Shown one piece after another: positions 1 through 7,970 of a DNA stretch of 64,000 bases. The position numbers and the translations under genes were made by a program. The first letter of the stretch is position 1. Each line of letters opens with the position of its first letter. Source of the DNA: a virus; IMG/VR virus record IMGVR_UViG_3300036770_003386, positions 1-64,000 of that record. One strand, given 5' to 3'. The notes beneath the pieces were generated by a model, which saw only the letters and a program-made list of their open reading frames with translations, ran no database searches and was not told where the DNA came from.

Positions 1-72
1 TTTCCCACTACGAGTCATTAAAGATCCTTGTCTTGCCTCTTCTTCTTTCAAAAACTGACTAAAAGACTTCAT
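1..72 (-). CDS. Partial small virion protein with capsid-targeting N-terminus
   Basis: Only the first 24 codons lie in the window; the rest runs off the left edge. The peptide begins MKSFSQFLKEEEARQGS. This matches the T4 internal-protein capsid-targeting pattern (M-K-[TS]-[YF]-x-x-F-[IL]-x-E), which directs proteins into the prohead core and is cut by protease gp21 after the Glu. The same N-terminus recurs in three other genes of this window. A TATAAATA late promoter lies 23 bases upstream, so late expression and packaging in the head are likely. The function of the missing part is unknown. Confidence 0.7.
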   Translation of the reverse strand, partial: MKSFSQFLKEEEARQGSLMTRSGK

Positions 73-94
73 GTTTCTTTCTTACTTTTTTAGT

Positions 95-102
95 TATTTA
101 TA
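95..102 (-). promoter_or_regulatory. T4-type late promoter TATAAATA
   Basis: An exact TATAAATA octamer on the minus strand, the site read by the gp55 sigma factor in T4. It lies 23 bases before the start codon of the left-edge gene and overlaps the T-tract of the preceding terminator. Confidence 0.7.
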
Positions 103-127
103 AAAAAGAGGGTTGGTTAGACCCTCT
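101..127 (-). terminator. Intrinsic terminator
   Basis: Minus-strand stem AGAGGGT/ACCCTCT (7 bp, 7-nt loop) followed by a run of six T. It ends the gene at 152-1024. The T-run merges directly into the next late promoter. Confidence 0.85.
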
Positions 128-129
128 GA

Positions 130-151
130 TGTGTTAGTTTGGGAAGTGAAC
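130..151 (-). repeat. Copy 1 of 3'-end motif
   Basis: On the plus strand this reads as a variant of TGTGNNRGTTTGRRAAGTGR. It starts right after the stop codon of the upstream gene and lies 2 bases before the terminator hairpin. Matching copies lie at 26418-26439 and 29963-29984, with shortened copies at 30735-30745 and 30657-30675. Confidence 0.7.
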
Positions 152-1024
152 TTATTTCACTACTCCAAGTCGTTTTGCATTAGCATCACCACCCAATGCG
201 TTATATCTTTTTCTAGCTGCTTCCGCATCAGAATCTTCAAGAATACTTTCTCTCCACTCTTCACTCATATTTGCCATGATTTGAAGTGCTGCTTCTTCAG
301 TATCGGCATAACCTTCATCGAGAAGATGACCTTTGATTAGGTCGAAAACATCAAATGATGATGAGATATTTCTAATCGACCCCATTGCTGCCATTTTTTT
401 AATATCACCCTTTATCTGATCTGGAGCATATCCAGTTTGATAACCAAAAGTTCTCTGCATCAGAGGATTAAAGGTTCTTTGAGGAGCAGCAGGAGTGGTT
501 GCTGGAGCGGTTGTAGTTGTAGGAGTAGCAGTCGGTCTTGCACCACCTTGTGTTGCTACTGGTGCTGCAGGTCTTGCAGGTGCAGGAGCAGGAGCAGCGG
601 GTCTTGCTAGGGCAGGTGCTGCGGGTCTTACAGGTGCTTGTGCTGCAGGAGATGGTTGTACTCTAAGTGCTTTAGGAGAAGAACTAGTTTGGGTAGCATT
701 TCTATTTCTTCCAGTGCCTCTCATACCTCCCATACCACCACCAGCAGGGCGAGTTGCTTGTGGAGCTGGTCTTGCTGCTGTTTGTGCTTGATCGCGCTTA
801 GGTGCAGTCATTTGACCAGTAGTTGGTCTAACAATTTCATCCAAATATGCCTCATACATCTCTTCCCAAGTATAATCACTCAGGTCATAACCCTCTTCCA
901 CAAGCGAGTTGACCCACGATTCAACTTCTTCCCAGATTTGTTCTTCTGTGAGTTCTTGGGGAGCATAAACGGCACTGTATGCTTCCATCAAATTGGCAAC
1001 GTCGTTTCCAGTAATTCTAGACAT
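152..1024 (-). CDS. Modular virion structural protein, Ala/Pro-rich
   Basis: 290 residues. The N-terminal part (1-70) is acidic and helical, with repeated patterns such as LMEAYSAVYA and LVEEGYDLSDYTWEEMY. Residues about 70-185 are a low-complexity Ala/Pro/Arg/Thr linker. The C-terminal part (about 221-262) holds a FDLIKGHLLDEGYAD segment followed by MSEEWRESILE, a module also present in the genes at 26441 and 29984. Such modular proteins are common virion components in T4-like cyanophages; the exact location in the particle is unknown. A TATAAATA promoter lies 29 bases upstream. The stop codon is followed by the shared 3' motif and a terminator, so the gene is a single late transcription unit. 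Confidence 0.75.
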   Translation of the reverse strand: MSRITGNDVANLMEAYSAVYAPQELTEEQIWEEVESWVNSLVEEGYDLSDYTWEEMYEAYLDEIVRPTTGQMTAPKRDQAQTAARPAPQATRPAGGGMGGMRGTGRNRNATQTSSSPKALRVQPSPAAQAPVRPAAPALARPAAPAPAPARPAAPVATQGGARPTATPTTTTAPATTPAAPQRTFNPLMQRTFGYQTGYAPDQIKGDIKKMAAMGSIRNISSSFDVFDLIKGHLLDEGYADTEEAALQIMANMSEEWRESILEDSDAEAARKRYNALGGDANAKRLGVVK

Positions 1025-1051
1025 TTCGTTATTTTTTAGTTCTTTATAATT

Positions 1052-1231
1052 TTATTTATAAAAAAGAGGGTCTTTATGACCCTCAAAGTTATTTTTCAAC
1101 CATTCTTTTTCATAATCATAATCACCAAAAAGAAACTCGTCAGATTCTGCTGCTTCTCTATAAGCATTCAGAATCTCTTCTTCACACCATTCATCATAGT
1201 TGGAATCCTGAGAAAGTATCTTTGGTAACAT
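1052..1231 (-). CDS. Small acidic hypothetical protein downstream of nrdB
   Basis: 59 residues from the ATG at 1231 (MLPKILSQDSNYDEWCEEE); a GTG five codons upstream is a weaker start. It overlaps the 3' end of nrdB by 38 bases in another frame. It is rich in Asp, Glu, Trp and Tyr, and I do not recognise a function. Its last eight residues are encoded by the terminator stem, the T-tract and the next late promoter, so the stop codon lies inside TATAAATAA. Position suggests co-transcription with nrdA and nrdB. Confidence 0.6.
   Translation of the reverse strand: MLPKILSQDSNYDEWCEEEILNAYREAAESDEFLFGDYDYEKEWLKNNFEGHKDPLFYK
1053..1060 (-). promoter_or_regulatory. T4-type late promoter TATAAATA
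   Basis: Exact octamer on the minus strand, 29 bases before the start of the structural gene at 1024. It directly follows the T-tract of the terminator at 1061-1084. Confidence 0.75.
1061..1084 (-). terminator. Intrinsic terminator after the nrdA-nrdB unit
   Basis: Perfect 7-bp stem GAGGGTC/GACCCTC with a 5-nt loop and six T on the minus strand. It overlaps the 3' end of the small gene at 1052-1231. Confidence 0.85.
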
Positions 1232-2336
1232 CTTGTTTAATCCCACCTACTATGTAGGACTCCACTTCCACTTCTTGTGGTGCCACTTGAAGACCTTTAG
1301 AATCTAACCAATGAGAAGTCCAAGGAAGGGGATTATTCTTTGCAGGAATATCATAAAGTGGTTTGAGTCCAATTGCTTTTATTCTACGATTCGCAATCCA
1401 TTCAACATACTGTTGTAACAGTTTGTCATTCAGACCGATCATAGAACCATCCTTGAACAGATACTCTGCCCAAAGTTTCTCTTGATTGACAGCGTTCTCA
1501 AAGGTCTTGTAGACCCATTGCTCTTCTTCTTTACAGATTCTTGCCATCTCAGGGTCATCACCTTCCTTCCACTTATTCAGGATATTCTGAGTAATGACCA
1601 AGTGCTGATTCTCATCTCTAGCAATCAGAGAGATGATTTTTGCACTTCCTTCCATAAGTTTGAGTTCGCCAAAAGCAAAACTGCAAGCGAAACTGACATA
1701 AAAGCGAATACCTTCAAGAATATTAACGTTTGCAACTGCTCGGAACAGTTTACGTTTGAGTTCATATCTTGCCTCTTGTGCGTATGGGACTTGTTCTAAT
1801 GCATGAACCCACTCATTTGAATTGTCATAATGATGAGCACTGTTGATGAAGTCATTATATGCCTGAGTAACACTCACGGCACGTTCTAAAATACGGTCAT
1901 CTCTGAGAATAGTATCAAAAACTTCAGATGGGTCTGAATAAACATTTTTGATGATATATGTGTATGAGCGACTATGAATCATCTCCATAAATTCCCATAC
2001 CTTCATACATGCTTCCAGTTCTGGAAGGGAGCAGTATGGAGCAAATGCCATACCAGGTCCTCTTCCCTGAACTGAGTCCAACATAATTTGATACTTCAGA
2101 TTTGAAGTAAAAATATGTTTTTGTTCTGGGCGAAGTGTTTGATAATCTCCACGATCTTTTTGTAGAGAAATCTCTTCGGGTCTCCAAAAATATCCTAATT
2201 GCTGTTGAGTTAGTTTATCGAAAATTGGATATTTGTAAGAATCATATCTTTGGATTCCTAGTGGAGCACCAAAAAACATTGGTTGCTTTTTGGTATCTAC
2301 TTCTTGAGAGTTAAAGACGGTCATTGATTCGACCAT
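1194..2336 (-). CDS. nrdB: Ribonucleotide reductase class Ia beta subunit
   Basis: NrdB holds the diiron-tyrosyl radical that NrdA uses to reduce ribonucleotides, feeding phage DNA synthesis. Visible marks are NLKYQIMLDSVQGR with the first Asp ligand, LPELEACMKVWEFMEMIHSRSYTYII with Glu and ExxH ligands and the radical Tyr in SRSY, and LIARDENQH with the second ExxH. The start at 2336 (MVESMTVFNSQE) is preceded by AGGAG at 6-base spacing, and this N-terminus lines up with E. coli NrdB. An in-frame ATG at 2375 also has AAGGAG before it, so a form 13 residues longer is possible. It follows nrdA after a short gap and is probably co-transcribed with it. Confidence 0.96.
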   Translation of the reverse strand: MVESMTVFNSQEVDTKKQPMFFGAPLGIQRYDSYKYPIFDKLTQQQLGYFWRPEEISLQKDRGDYQTLRPEQKHIFTSNLKYQIMLDSVQGRGPGMAFAPYCSLPELEACMKVWEFMEMIHSRSYTYIIKNVYSDPSEVFDTILRDDRILERAVSVTQAYNDFINSAHHYDNSNEWVHALEQVPYAQEARYELKRKLFRAVANVNILEGIRFYVSFACSFAFGELKLMEGSAKIISLIARDENQHLVITQNILNKWKEGDDPEMARICKEEEQWVYKTFENAVNQEKLWAEYLFKDGSMIGLNDKLLQQYVEWIANRRIKAIGLKPLYDIPAKNNPLPWTSHWLDSKGLQVAPQEVEVESYIVGGIKQDVTKDTFSGFQL

Positions 2337-2418
2337 ATTTTTCTCCTGCGAATTGGTTTTGAAACTAAAAGTCATAATTCTCCTTACTAAACTAACTCAA
2401 CTGTAATATTTAACGAAA

Positions 2419-4719
2419 CTAAATTGTGCAACTTTCACAAGATTCTTCATCGGCATTAGAAAGTTCTTGAAGAAGTGATTGAAGGTCTTGTTTTGGTTCT
2501 TCTACCACTTCATCAGACTTAATATCATAAGTGTTTTGATAATATGCTGTCTTGTGCCCTAATTTGAAGCAAGTTAACATATCCTGCGCCATTACGCTAA
2601 CAGGGACTTCATTATCCGGATAATTCTCTGGGTTATAGGACCAGTTTCCACTAATCGCTTGATCGAAGAATTTTTGCATAACAGCAACAATATTGATGTA
2701 ACCACGATTGCTAGGCATATCCCACAGAAGTGTATAATTGTTTTTAAGTGTTTGATACTGTGGAACAATTTGTTTGAGTGGTCCCTTCTTACTCTTTTTA
2801 GTGGACAGGTATCCGCGAGGAGGTTCGATTCCGTTTGTGGCATTTGACACAACGGAACTGCTCTCCGAAGGCATCTGTGCGGACAGTGTTGAGTTCCTAA
2901 CTCCATATTGTAGAACTCGCTGCCTAAGACTCTCCCAATCATACTTCAACTCGTTTGGAACAATTTCATCTACATCCTTCTTGTATGTATCAATGGGAAG
3001 AACTCCTTGCGAGTACTTAGTCCGATAAGAATACTCACAAGCACCTTTCTCTTTCGCAAGATTGACTGTCGCATCAATCAGATAATATTGGAATGCTTCA
3101 GTCAGATCGTGTACTAGTTTCCACGCATTAGGATCATCATATTTTACGCCGTGCTTGGCGAGATAATGTGCTAGACCAATATAACCTACTCCAAGCGAGC
3201 GGCGATTTCTGGTGAAGTTCTCCGCTGCCTTTACGGGGTAATTTTGATAATCAATAATTTCATCCAAAGCACGAACTGAAAGATCACAAAGTTCCCTTAT
3301 ATCATCAAAGTGCTTCACTTTTCCAACATTTATTGCCGACAAAATGCAAGTTGCAATTTCTCCGTTATCATCGTCAATATGTTGAATTGGAGTCGTCGGT
3401 TCAGTAATCTCCATACAAAGATTACTCATATTAACCTTATCTAGATAAGAACTATGAGAATTGCAATGATCAATATTCATAATGTAAATACGACCAGTTT
3501 CTGCTCTCTCTTTTAAGAGATCCAAAAAGAGTTCTTGAGCACTGATAGTTTTTCTTGGAATAGACTCATCTCGTTCATAACAAACATATAACTCGTCAAA
3601 TCCATCAGTGCCAAAAGCATCATACAACCCAGGAACATCGTGTGGAGAGAAGAGTGTGATTTCTTTGTTACTAATGAATCTTTCATAGAATAACTTGCTA
3701 ATTTGAATACCATAGTCTAATTTACGAACACGATTATCTTCAGTTCCCTTATTATTTTTCAATACAAGAATATCTTTTATTTCTTGGTGCCAGATTGGAA
3801 AGAAGCAAGTAGCACTTCCACCGCGAATCCCGTTTTGTGTACAACATCTGACAGTTGCCTCAAACTTTTTGAGGAATGGGACAACACCCGTATGCTGAAC
3901 TTCTCCACCTCTGATTTTAGAGTTGATTCCACGGATGCGACCTGCGTTGATACCAATTCCCGCTCTTTGAGAAACATAGCGACCAATTGCCATATCAGAG
4001 CTGAAGATGCTATCAAGGGTGTCATCAACATCAACAAGAACACAACTTGCAAATTGGCGAAGTGGGGTTCTAACACCCGCCATGATTGGTGTAGGAATGT
4101 TGATTTTGTGCTTTGAGATTGCGTCATAATACTTTTTAACGTAATCTAGACGGGTTTCTTTAGGATACTTTGAGAAGATAGTCGCAGCAATCAAAAGATA
4201 CATAAACTGTGGCGTCTCATAAAGTTCACCAGTGCTACGATCCTGGACCAGATACTTATCAACTACTTGGCGGAGACCAGCATAAGTAAACAAATAATCT
4301 CTATCGTGCTGAATAAAAGACTCCAAACGCTCAAATTCTTCGTCATTGTATAAGTTAAGAATTTCGGCATCATAGACACCTCTACCAACGGCACGAAGGA
4401 CGTGCTGCTTGACTGTGGGGCACTCGTGCATACGACCAAACAACTGCTTGCGGAGGGCGAACAGAAGCAGGCGTGCGGCAACGAATTGATAGTTAGGATG
4501 GTCCAGGTCAATCAAATCCGAAGCAGAACGAATCAGAATCTCCTGGATTTCTGCCGTCGTAATGCCATCATAGAATTGAATACCCGATTTCATCTCAACT
4601 TGACTTGCAGAGACCCCTGCAAGATCCTTACACGCTTCTTCCACCATTACATGGAGTTTATTCAACTCCAATACTTCAGTGGCACCATTTCTTTTAATAA
4701 CTTTTGTACCGTTACTCAT
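2419..4719 (-). CDS. nrdA: Ribonucleotide reductase class Ia alpha subunit
   Basis: Catalytic subunit of the class Ia enzyme, close to E. coli NrdA in sequence. An N-terminal ATP-cone-like region is followed by the catalytic barrel. The active-site cysteines are visible at about residues 226 (FASCVLVDV), 435 (MSNLCMEI) and 458 (IATCILSA), with the Tyr pair of the radical path in KTAYYQNT. The tail ends CESCTI, the CxxC pair that accepts electrons from thioredoxin or glutaredoxin. The ATG at 4719 was chosen because it overlaps the primase stop as ATGA and has GGAAGA upstream. The primase-nrdA-nrdB order suggests one operon for DNA priming and precursor supply. Confidence 0.97.
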   Translation of the reverse strand: MSNGTKVIKRNGATEVLELNKLHVMVEEACKDLAGVSASQVEMKSGIQFYDGITTAEIQEILIRSASDLIDLDHPNYQFVAARLLLFALRKQLFGRMHECPTVKQHVLRAVGRGVYDAEILNLYNDEEFERLESFIQHDRDYLFTYAGLRQVVDKYLVQDRSTGELYETPQFMYLLIAATIFSKYPKETRLDYVKKYYDAISKHKINIPTPIMAGVRTPLRQFASCVLVDVDDTLDSIFSSDMAIGRYVSQRAGIGINAGRIRGINSKIRGGEVQHTGVVPFLKKFEATVRCCTQNGIRGGSATCFFPIWHQEIKDILVLKNNKGTEDNRVRKLDYGIQISKLFYERFISNKEITLFSPHDVPGLYDAFGTDGFDELYVCYERDESIPRKTISAQELFLDLLKERAETGRIYIMNIDHCNSHSSYLDKVNMSNLCMEITEPTTPIQHIDDDNGEIATCILSAINVGKVKHFDDIRELCDLSVRALDEIIDYQNYPVKAAENFTRNRRSLGVGYIGLAHYLAKHGVKYDDPNAWKLVHDLTEAFQYYLIDATVNLAKEKGACEYSYRTKYSQGVLPIDTYKKDVDEIVPNELKYDWESLRQRVLQYGVRNSTLSAQMPSESSSVVSNATNGIEPPRGYLSTKKSKKGPLKQIVPQYQTLKNNYTLLWDMPSNRGYINIVAVMQKFFDQAISGNWSYNPENYPDNEVPVSVMAQDMLTCFKLGHKTAYYQNTYDIKSDEVVEEPKQDLQSLLQELSNADEESCESCTI

Positions 4720-5687
4720 ATTTTCTTCCAATTGTTAAACTTGATTTTTGCTTCTAAACCAGAGTAGATATTTGATTTTAACACATCCATAACATTAAGT
4801 CCAGCAAGCACCATATCGTTAATGTCCTTTTGCTGAATGGTTGTAGGCCAAATAACTATTTTGTCACCTCTATTAATGGTTTTTGATATTCGGTTGACGA
4901 TTTCTCGATTACGTGGTTCGTTATCAAAAACGTAAATATAATTGCACCAACCAAACGACCTAATATCAATGTCGGACCCACACATAGCAACAGCATTTTG
5001 TATAAACGTGGAATCGAAGGGTCCCTCAACGATGTAAATGGATTTTGAAATATCAATTTGGTCCAATCCATAAATTTTTGGTGCGTCATCAGAAAGCATC
5101 ACAGTGATATATTTAACAGAGTTTGAACCTAGTGCTCTTCCTTGAAATCCAATTAGATTACTATCAGTATCATACATTGGTATAATAATGCGACTTTCAT
5201 CCATACCAATATTATCAAAAGTGTGTTTTTGAGTGTTAGACCACTGTTTGAATTTGTCAGCAAAATAAAACTTTTCTGGATTGAGTTTTCTTTTTTCCAA
5301 ATATTCTTTAGCAACTGGATTAGTGGATGCCTTAGGTAAATCTAACTTCTTCTTGAAAACTGGTTTAGTAAACTCAAACTTCGGTTCTTCTACTACAAAG
5401 TTTTTACCAGTATGCCCTTCCTTAAATTTTTCTAAAGTATATTGCTTATGAAGAAATGGATCTAATTCCTTAAGAAAATTATTGAAAGATAAACTAGCAC
5501 CACAGTTATGACACTTAAAGTTAGTGTTATTCTTTACAGGGTATAAATATCCCCTTGCCTTACTTTTATTGCGTTGAGAGTCACCACAAATAGGGCAACG
5601 GAAGTTGTAGAGATCTGCCTTAACTCTCTTAAATTTTTGTAGTCGTGATGAAACGAGTCCAATATACTTGGAGTCAATCAGATCCAT
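4716..5687 (-). CDS. gp61: DNA primase, T4 gp61 family
   Basis: Makes RNA primers for lagging-strand synthesis together with helicase gp41. A zinc-binding motif is clear (C31, C34 in CPICGDS; C59, C62 in CHNCG). A Toprim-type catalytic region follows, with SIYIVEGPFDSTFIQ at about residue 213 and YVFDNEPRN further on. Length (323 residues) fits the family. It overlaps nrdA by 4 bases (ATGA), which indicates translational coupling. Confidence 0.92.
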   Translation of the reverse strand: MDLIDSKYIGLVSSRLQKFKRVKADLYNFRCPICGDSQRNKSKARGYLYPVKNNTNFKCHNCGASLSFNNFLKELDPFLHKQYTLEKFKEGHTGKNFVVEEPKFEFTKPVFKKKLDLPKASTNPVAKEYLEKRKLNPEKFYFADKFKQWSNTQKHTFDNIGMDESRIIIPMYDTDSNLIGFQGRALGSNSVKYITVMLSDDAPKIYGLDQIDISKSIYIVEGPFDSTFIQNAVAMCGSDIDIRSFGWCNYIYVFDNEPRNREIVNRISKTINRGDKIVIWPTTIQQKDINDMVLAGLNVMDVLKSNIYSGLEAKIKFNNWKKI

Positions 5688-5699
5688 TATAAGGTGCTA

Positions 5700-6113
5700 T
5701 TACTTCGCTCTTTCTATTCTAACAGGTTGTGGGTCAGGAGTCAAGAAATCTACTACAAGATGTGATTGAGAAATTGCAAATGTTACCACCGCAAAAACTC
5801 CAACAACAATCCAGCGATACTTTACAAATTCTTCTACTTTAATTTCTAATTTTTCAATTCTTTTTGATACCTCTTCATGCTGTTGTTTATTTTCGACTTT
5901 TAGTTCCTCAATAAGTCTACTAATATGATCATCAGATTTGTTACATTGTTCTATTTTTTCTTCGTGAACTGCAAGCATTTTACTGATGTTTTGACTTGTT
6001 TTTCCCATCAATTGAATTGCTTCATCAATTCTTCTCATCATCATTTCATACGATGACAAACGCTCTTCTAAAACAGCAATTTTGGTGTCCGATGAGGTGT
6101 TTTGATTAAACAT
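5700..6113 (-). CDS. Coiled-coil protein with one C-terminal membrane segment
   Basis: 137 residues. Residues about 10-98 are charged and helical with coiled-coil character (IRxLE-type heptads, for example RIEKLEIKVEEF). Residues about 101-116 (WIVVGVFAVVTFAI) form a single hydrophobic segment, and a short polar tail follows. The design resembles small phage coiled-coil membrane proteins of the XhlA type, but no family motif is certain. It lies directly upstream of primase gp61 with 12 bases between. A role at the host membrane is possible but not shown. Confidence 0.75.
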   Translation of the reverse strand: MFNQNTSSDTKIAVLEERLSSYEMMMRRIDEAIQLMGKTSQNISKMLAVHEEKIEQCNKSDDHISRLIEELKVENKQQHEEVSKRIEKLEIKVEEFVKYRWIVVGVFAVVTFAISQSHLVVDFLTPDPQPVRIERAK

Positions 6114-6166
6114 GATTGGAAGAATATGAGTTTGCTACCTTAATTACATAACAAATCTACTAATAT

Positions 6167-6415
6167 TTATTTTTTAATATATTTCTTCTTAGTATTTATT
6201 AATGCTGACTTATAAGGTGGTGGCAATCTTCTGGCAACTTTACTTCTACCATCAAACAAAGGTTTATCATATCCAGCAGTCGGTCCAGGATCAAATCCCT
6301 GAGCACTACCACCAAATCCAGCCTTACCTGCAGCACTTGCAGTTGTCATTGCCATTTCTTCACGTATATCTCTAACAATAGAAATAAGTTTATCTATTTT
6401 ATCCATTTTACCCAT
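6167..6415 (-). CDS. Small virion-type protein sharing a gp23 N-terminal motif
   Basis: 82 residues. After a short helix (MDKIDKLISIVRDIREEM) comes AAGKAGFGGSAQGFDPGP and TAGYDKPLF. The same pattern occurs in major capsid protein gp23 of this window (GAAGFGGSAQGFSAGPTAGF, residues about 65-84). The tail is basic (KKKYIKK). The start is fixed by a TAATG overlap with the stop of the upstream gene. Function is unknown; the shared motif suggests it is assembled into, or mimics, part of the capsid. Confidence 0.75.
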   Translation of the reverse strand: MGKMDKIDKLISIVRDIREEMAMTTASAAGKAGFGGSAQGFDPGPTAGYDKPLFDGRSKVARRLPPPYKSALINTKKKYIKK

Positions 6416-6795
6416 TAAATTTTTTCCAATAATGTGAGACAGTCTTGATCTTCTTGGATTGTATTGATAAAAGTTTTTGGATATTCTGGTATACGATTCA
6501 AAAAAATTAAAAAACTTTTAATTATAGACCAATGAGATTGATCTAAATTATAAAACAATAAAGGAATAGTAGCATCATTAAAAATATTAAACAACACTAT
6601 AAGATGATTTAATATTAAATGGACTTTTAAATCGCTAATATTTTTGGTTTTTTTATAGCGATTTAAAAGTCTCTTAACATATTTAAACCTTTTTAAATCA
6701 TTATCAAAATCCTCTTTCGTTATTGATTGAGGATTATCATAATTCTTTATAGCAAATATTAAATAATTATCTTTATTCAGTTCATCAAATCTCAT
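6415..6795 (-). CDS. Conserved phage hypothetical protein
   Basis: 126 residues, helical, with MRFDELNKDNYLIFAIKNYD at the start and a middle part LKRFKYVKRLLNRYKK. Proteins of this pattern are common in T4-like cyanophages and pelagiphages (to my memory a DUF7207-type family) without known function. It lies between the Ig-domain structural gene and the small gp23-motif gene, overlapping the latter by one base. No catalytic motif is visible. Confidence 0.75.
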   Translation of the reverse strand: MRFDELNKDNYLIFAIKNYDNPQSITKEDFDNDLKRFKYVKRLLNRYKKTKNISDLKVHLILNHLIVLFNIFNDATIPLLFYNLDQSHWSIIKSFLIFLNRIPEYPKTFINTIQEDQDCLTLLEKI

Positions 6796-6809
6796 AATTT
6801 ATAAATTTA

Positions 6810-7670
6810 TCAAGCGTATGTAATTGTTCCTACACCAGAAGTCACTGAAGTATCACCAGAAGCAATTACAACCTTATACTCTCTACCATCATCCTTGTCA
6901 CTGTCATTTGCAACGGTAAGAACAGTAGTTGCAGAACCAGAGTAATCTCCACTATCAGAAAGTGCTGTAGTATCCTCATACCACTGATAGGTAAGTGGAG
7001 CATATGTTGGATTGACTGAAACTGCCACAGTAAATGTAGCATTTCCATCAGTTGCAACTCCAACTGCATCTACCACATCAGTAGTGATAGTAATCGTTGG
7101 ATCTGGGAATCTTGTGTCGTCATTAGCATCAGTTCCTGCGGAAGCACTAATATTTCCAGCAACTAATACTTCAGACTTAACTCTTAAGTTTCCGTGGGTA
7201 TCAACATAAGTAGTAACTCCAACCCATCCACTGTGAGAAACTGCATAAGCAGCTGCCTTTCCACCAACAGTAATTGTTGCTGCAGCACCAACTTCTTCTG
7301 CGCTTACGCCAAAAACACCAGTAAAGTATGGATTAGCAGAGTATCCAGAAGTTTTTGATTCTGGTGCTTTATAAGTAGAATCACCAAGTGTATAAATTGG
7401 TTCTTCAGAAATGTTGTATGTAGAACCAGAAACAGTTGTTAATCCACTTACAAATCCAGCGGTAGAAGCAATTGATAATGTGGTTGATGTAACACCAGTG
7501 ACAACTGCATATCCATAAGTCGCACCAGCACCAACGGTAATCACATCACCAGCGGAAACTGCAGAAGTAAATGTAACTACGCCAGTCGTACCAGTAATTG
7601 AATTTGTTCCAAGATTAACATTGACGGTTCCAGCAGAATAAACTGAGTCTTTATTGCCCCAAAGAGCCAT
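6810..7670 (-). CDS. Virion structural protein with C-terminal Ig-like domain
   Basis: 286 residues, rich in Thr, Val, Gly and Ser, with beta-strand character throughout. Residues about 195-286 form an Ig-like domain: PTYAPLTYQWYEDTTALSD carries the core Trp, and DGREYKVVIASG carries the paired Tyr. The N-terminal MALWGNKDSVYSAGTV opening is typical of a cyanophage structural protein family. Ig-like domains on phage capsids and tails (T4 Hoc is the model) often bind carbohydrate surfaces. A TATAAATA promoter lies 31 bases upstream and nothing else separates them, so it is a dedicated late gene. Confidence 0.75.
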   Translation of the reverse strand: MALWGNKDSVYSAGTVNVNLGTNSITGTTGVVTFTSAVSAGDVITVGAGATYGYAVVTGVTSTTLSIASTAGFVSGLTTVSGSTYNISEEPIYTLGDSTYKAPESKTSGYSANPYFTGVFGVSAEEVGAAATITVGGKAAAYAVSHSGWVGVTTYVDTHGNLRVKSEVLVAGNISASAGTDANDDTRFPDPTITITTDVVDAVGVATDGNATFTVAVSVNPTYAPLTYQWYEDTTALSDSGDYSGSATTVLTVANDSDKDDGREYKVVIASGDTSVTSGVGTITYA

Positions 7671-7700
7671 GTTTCTTACCCTATAATTTCTTTATATTGA

Positions 7701-7708
7701 TATTTATA
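7701..7708 (-). promoter_or_regulatory. T4-type late promoter TATAAATA
   Basis: Exact octamer on the minus strand, 31 bases before the Ig-domain structural gene and just after a terminator T-tract. Confidence 0.75.
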
Positions 7709-7739
7709 AAAAAAAGAGACCTTATAAAAAGATCTCTTT
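7709..7739 (-). terminator. Intrinsic terminator
   Basis: Stem AAAGAGATC/GGTCTCTTT (9 bp with one G-U pair), 9-nt loop, then a T-run on the minus strand. It closes the unit ending with the 57-residue gene at 7757-7930. Confidence 0.85.
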
Positions 7740-7756
7740 TATCTAAAATATTTATT

Positions 7757-7930
7757 TTATTTTTCAGGTTTAAATAATAATTCCTTAACAGTAGCAAGAA
7801 TCATGTTATCAATACTATTATCTGTAGTATTAACATATTTTTCAAGAAGTTCAATTACAAGATTTTTAACTGATGGGTGTGTTGCAATTCTAATTAATAA
7901 AGGTTTTACAACCGCTACAATTAAATCCAT
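7757..7930 (-). CDS. 57-residue small hydrophobic-helical protein
   Basis: Too short for a 60-residue cutoff but well supported. The ATG at 7930 has a strong GGAGG five bases upstream, the frame runs 57 codons to TAA, and a terminator follows. The product starts MDLIVAVVKPLLIRIATH and continues LVIELLEKYVNTTD. It has one or two amphipathic or hydrophobic helices and no signal peptide. I do not recognise the family. It sits between two structural genes, so a small virion or membrane-active protein is a guess. Confidence 0.75.
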   Translation of the reverse strand: MDLIVAVVKPLLIRIATHPSVKNLVIELLEKYVNTTDNSIDNMILATVKELLFKPEK

Positions 7931-7970
7931 AATGTCCTCCGTGTGAAGAGTATCTTAATTTATTTAGCAA

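Noticed and set aside
495-1039. Plus-strand open frames opposite the Ala/Pro-rich structural gene
   Set aside because: They mirror a low-complexity, codon-biased gene on the minus strand and have repetitive Ala/Gly/Val or Ser/Cys content without ribosome sites or family motifs.
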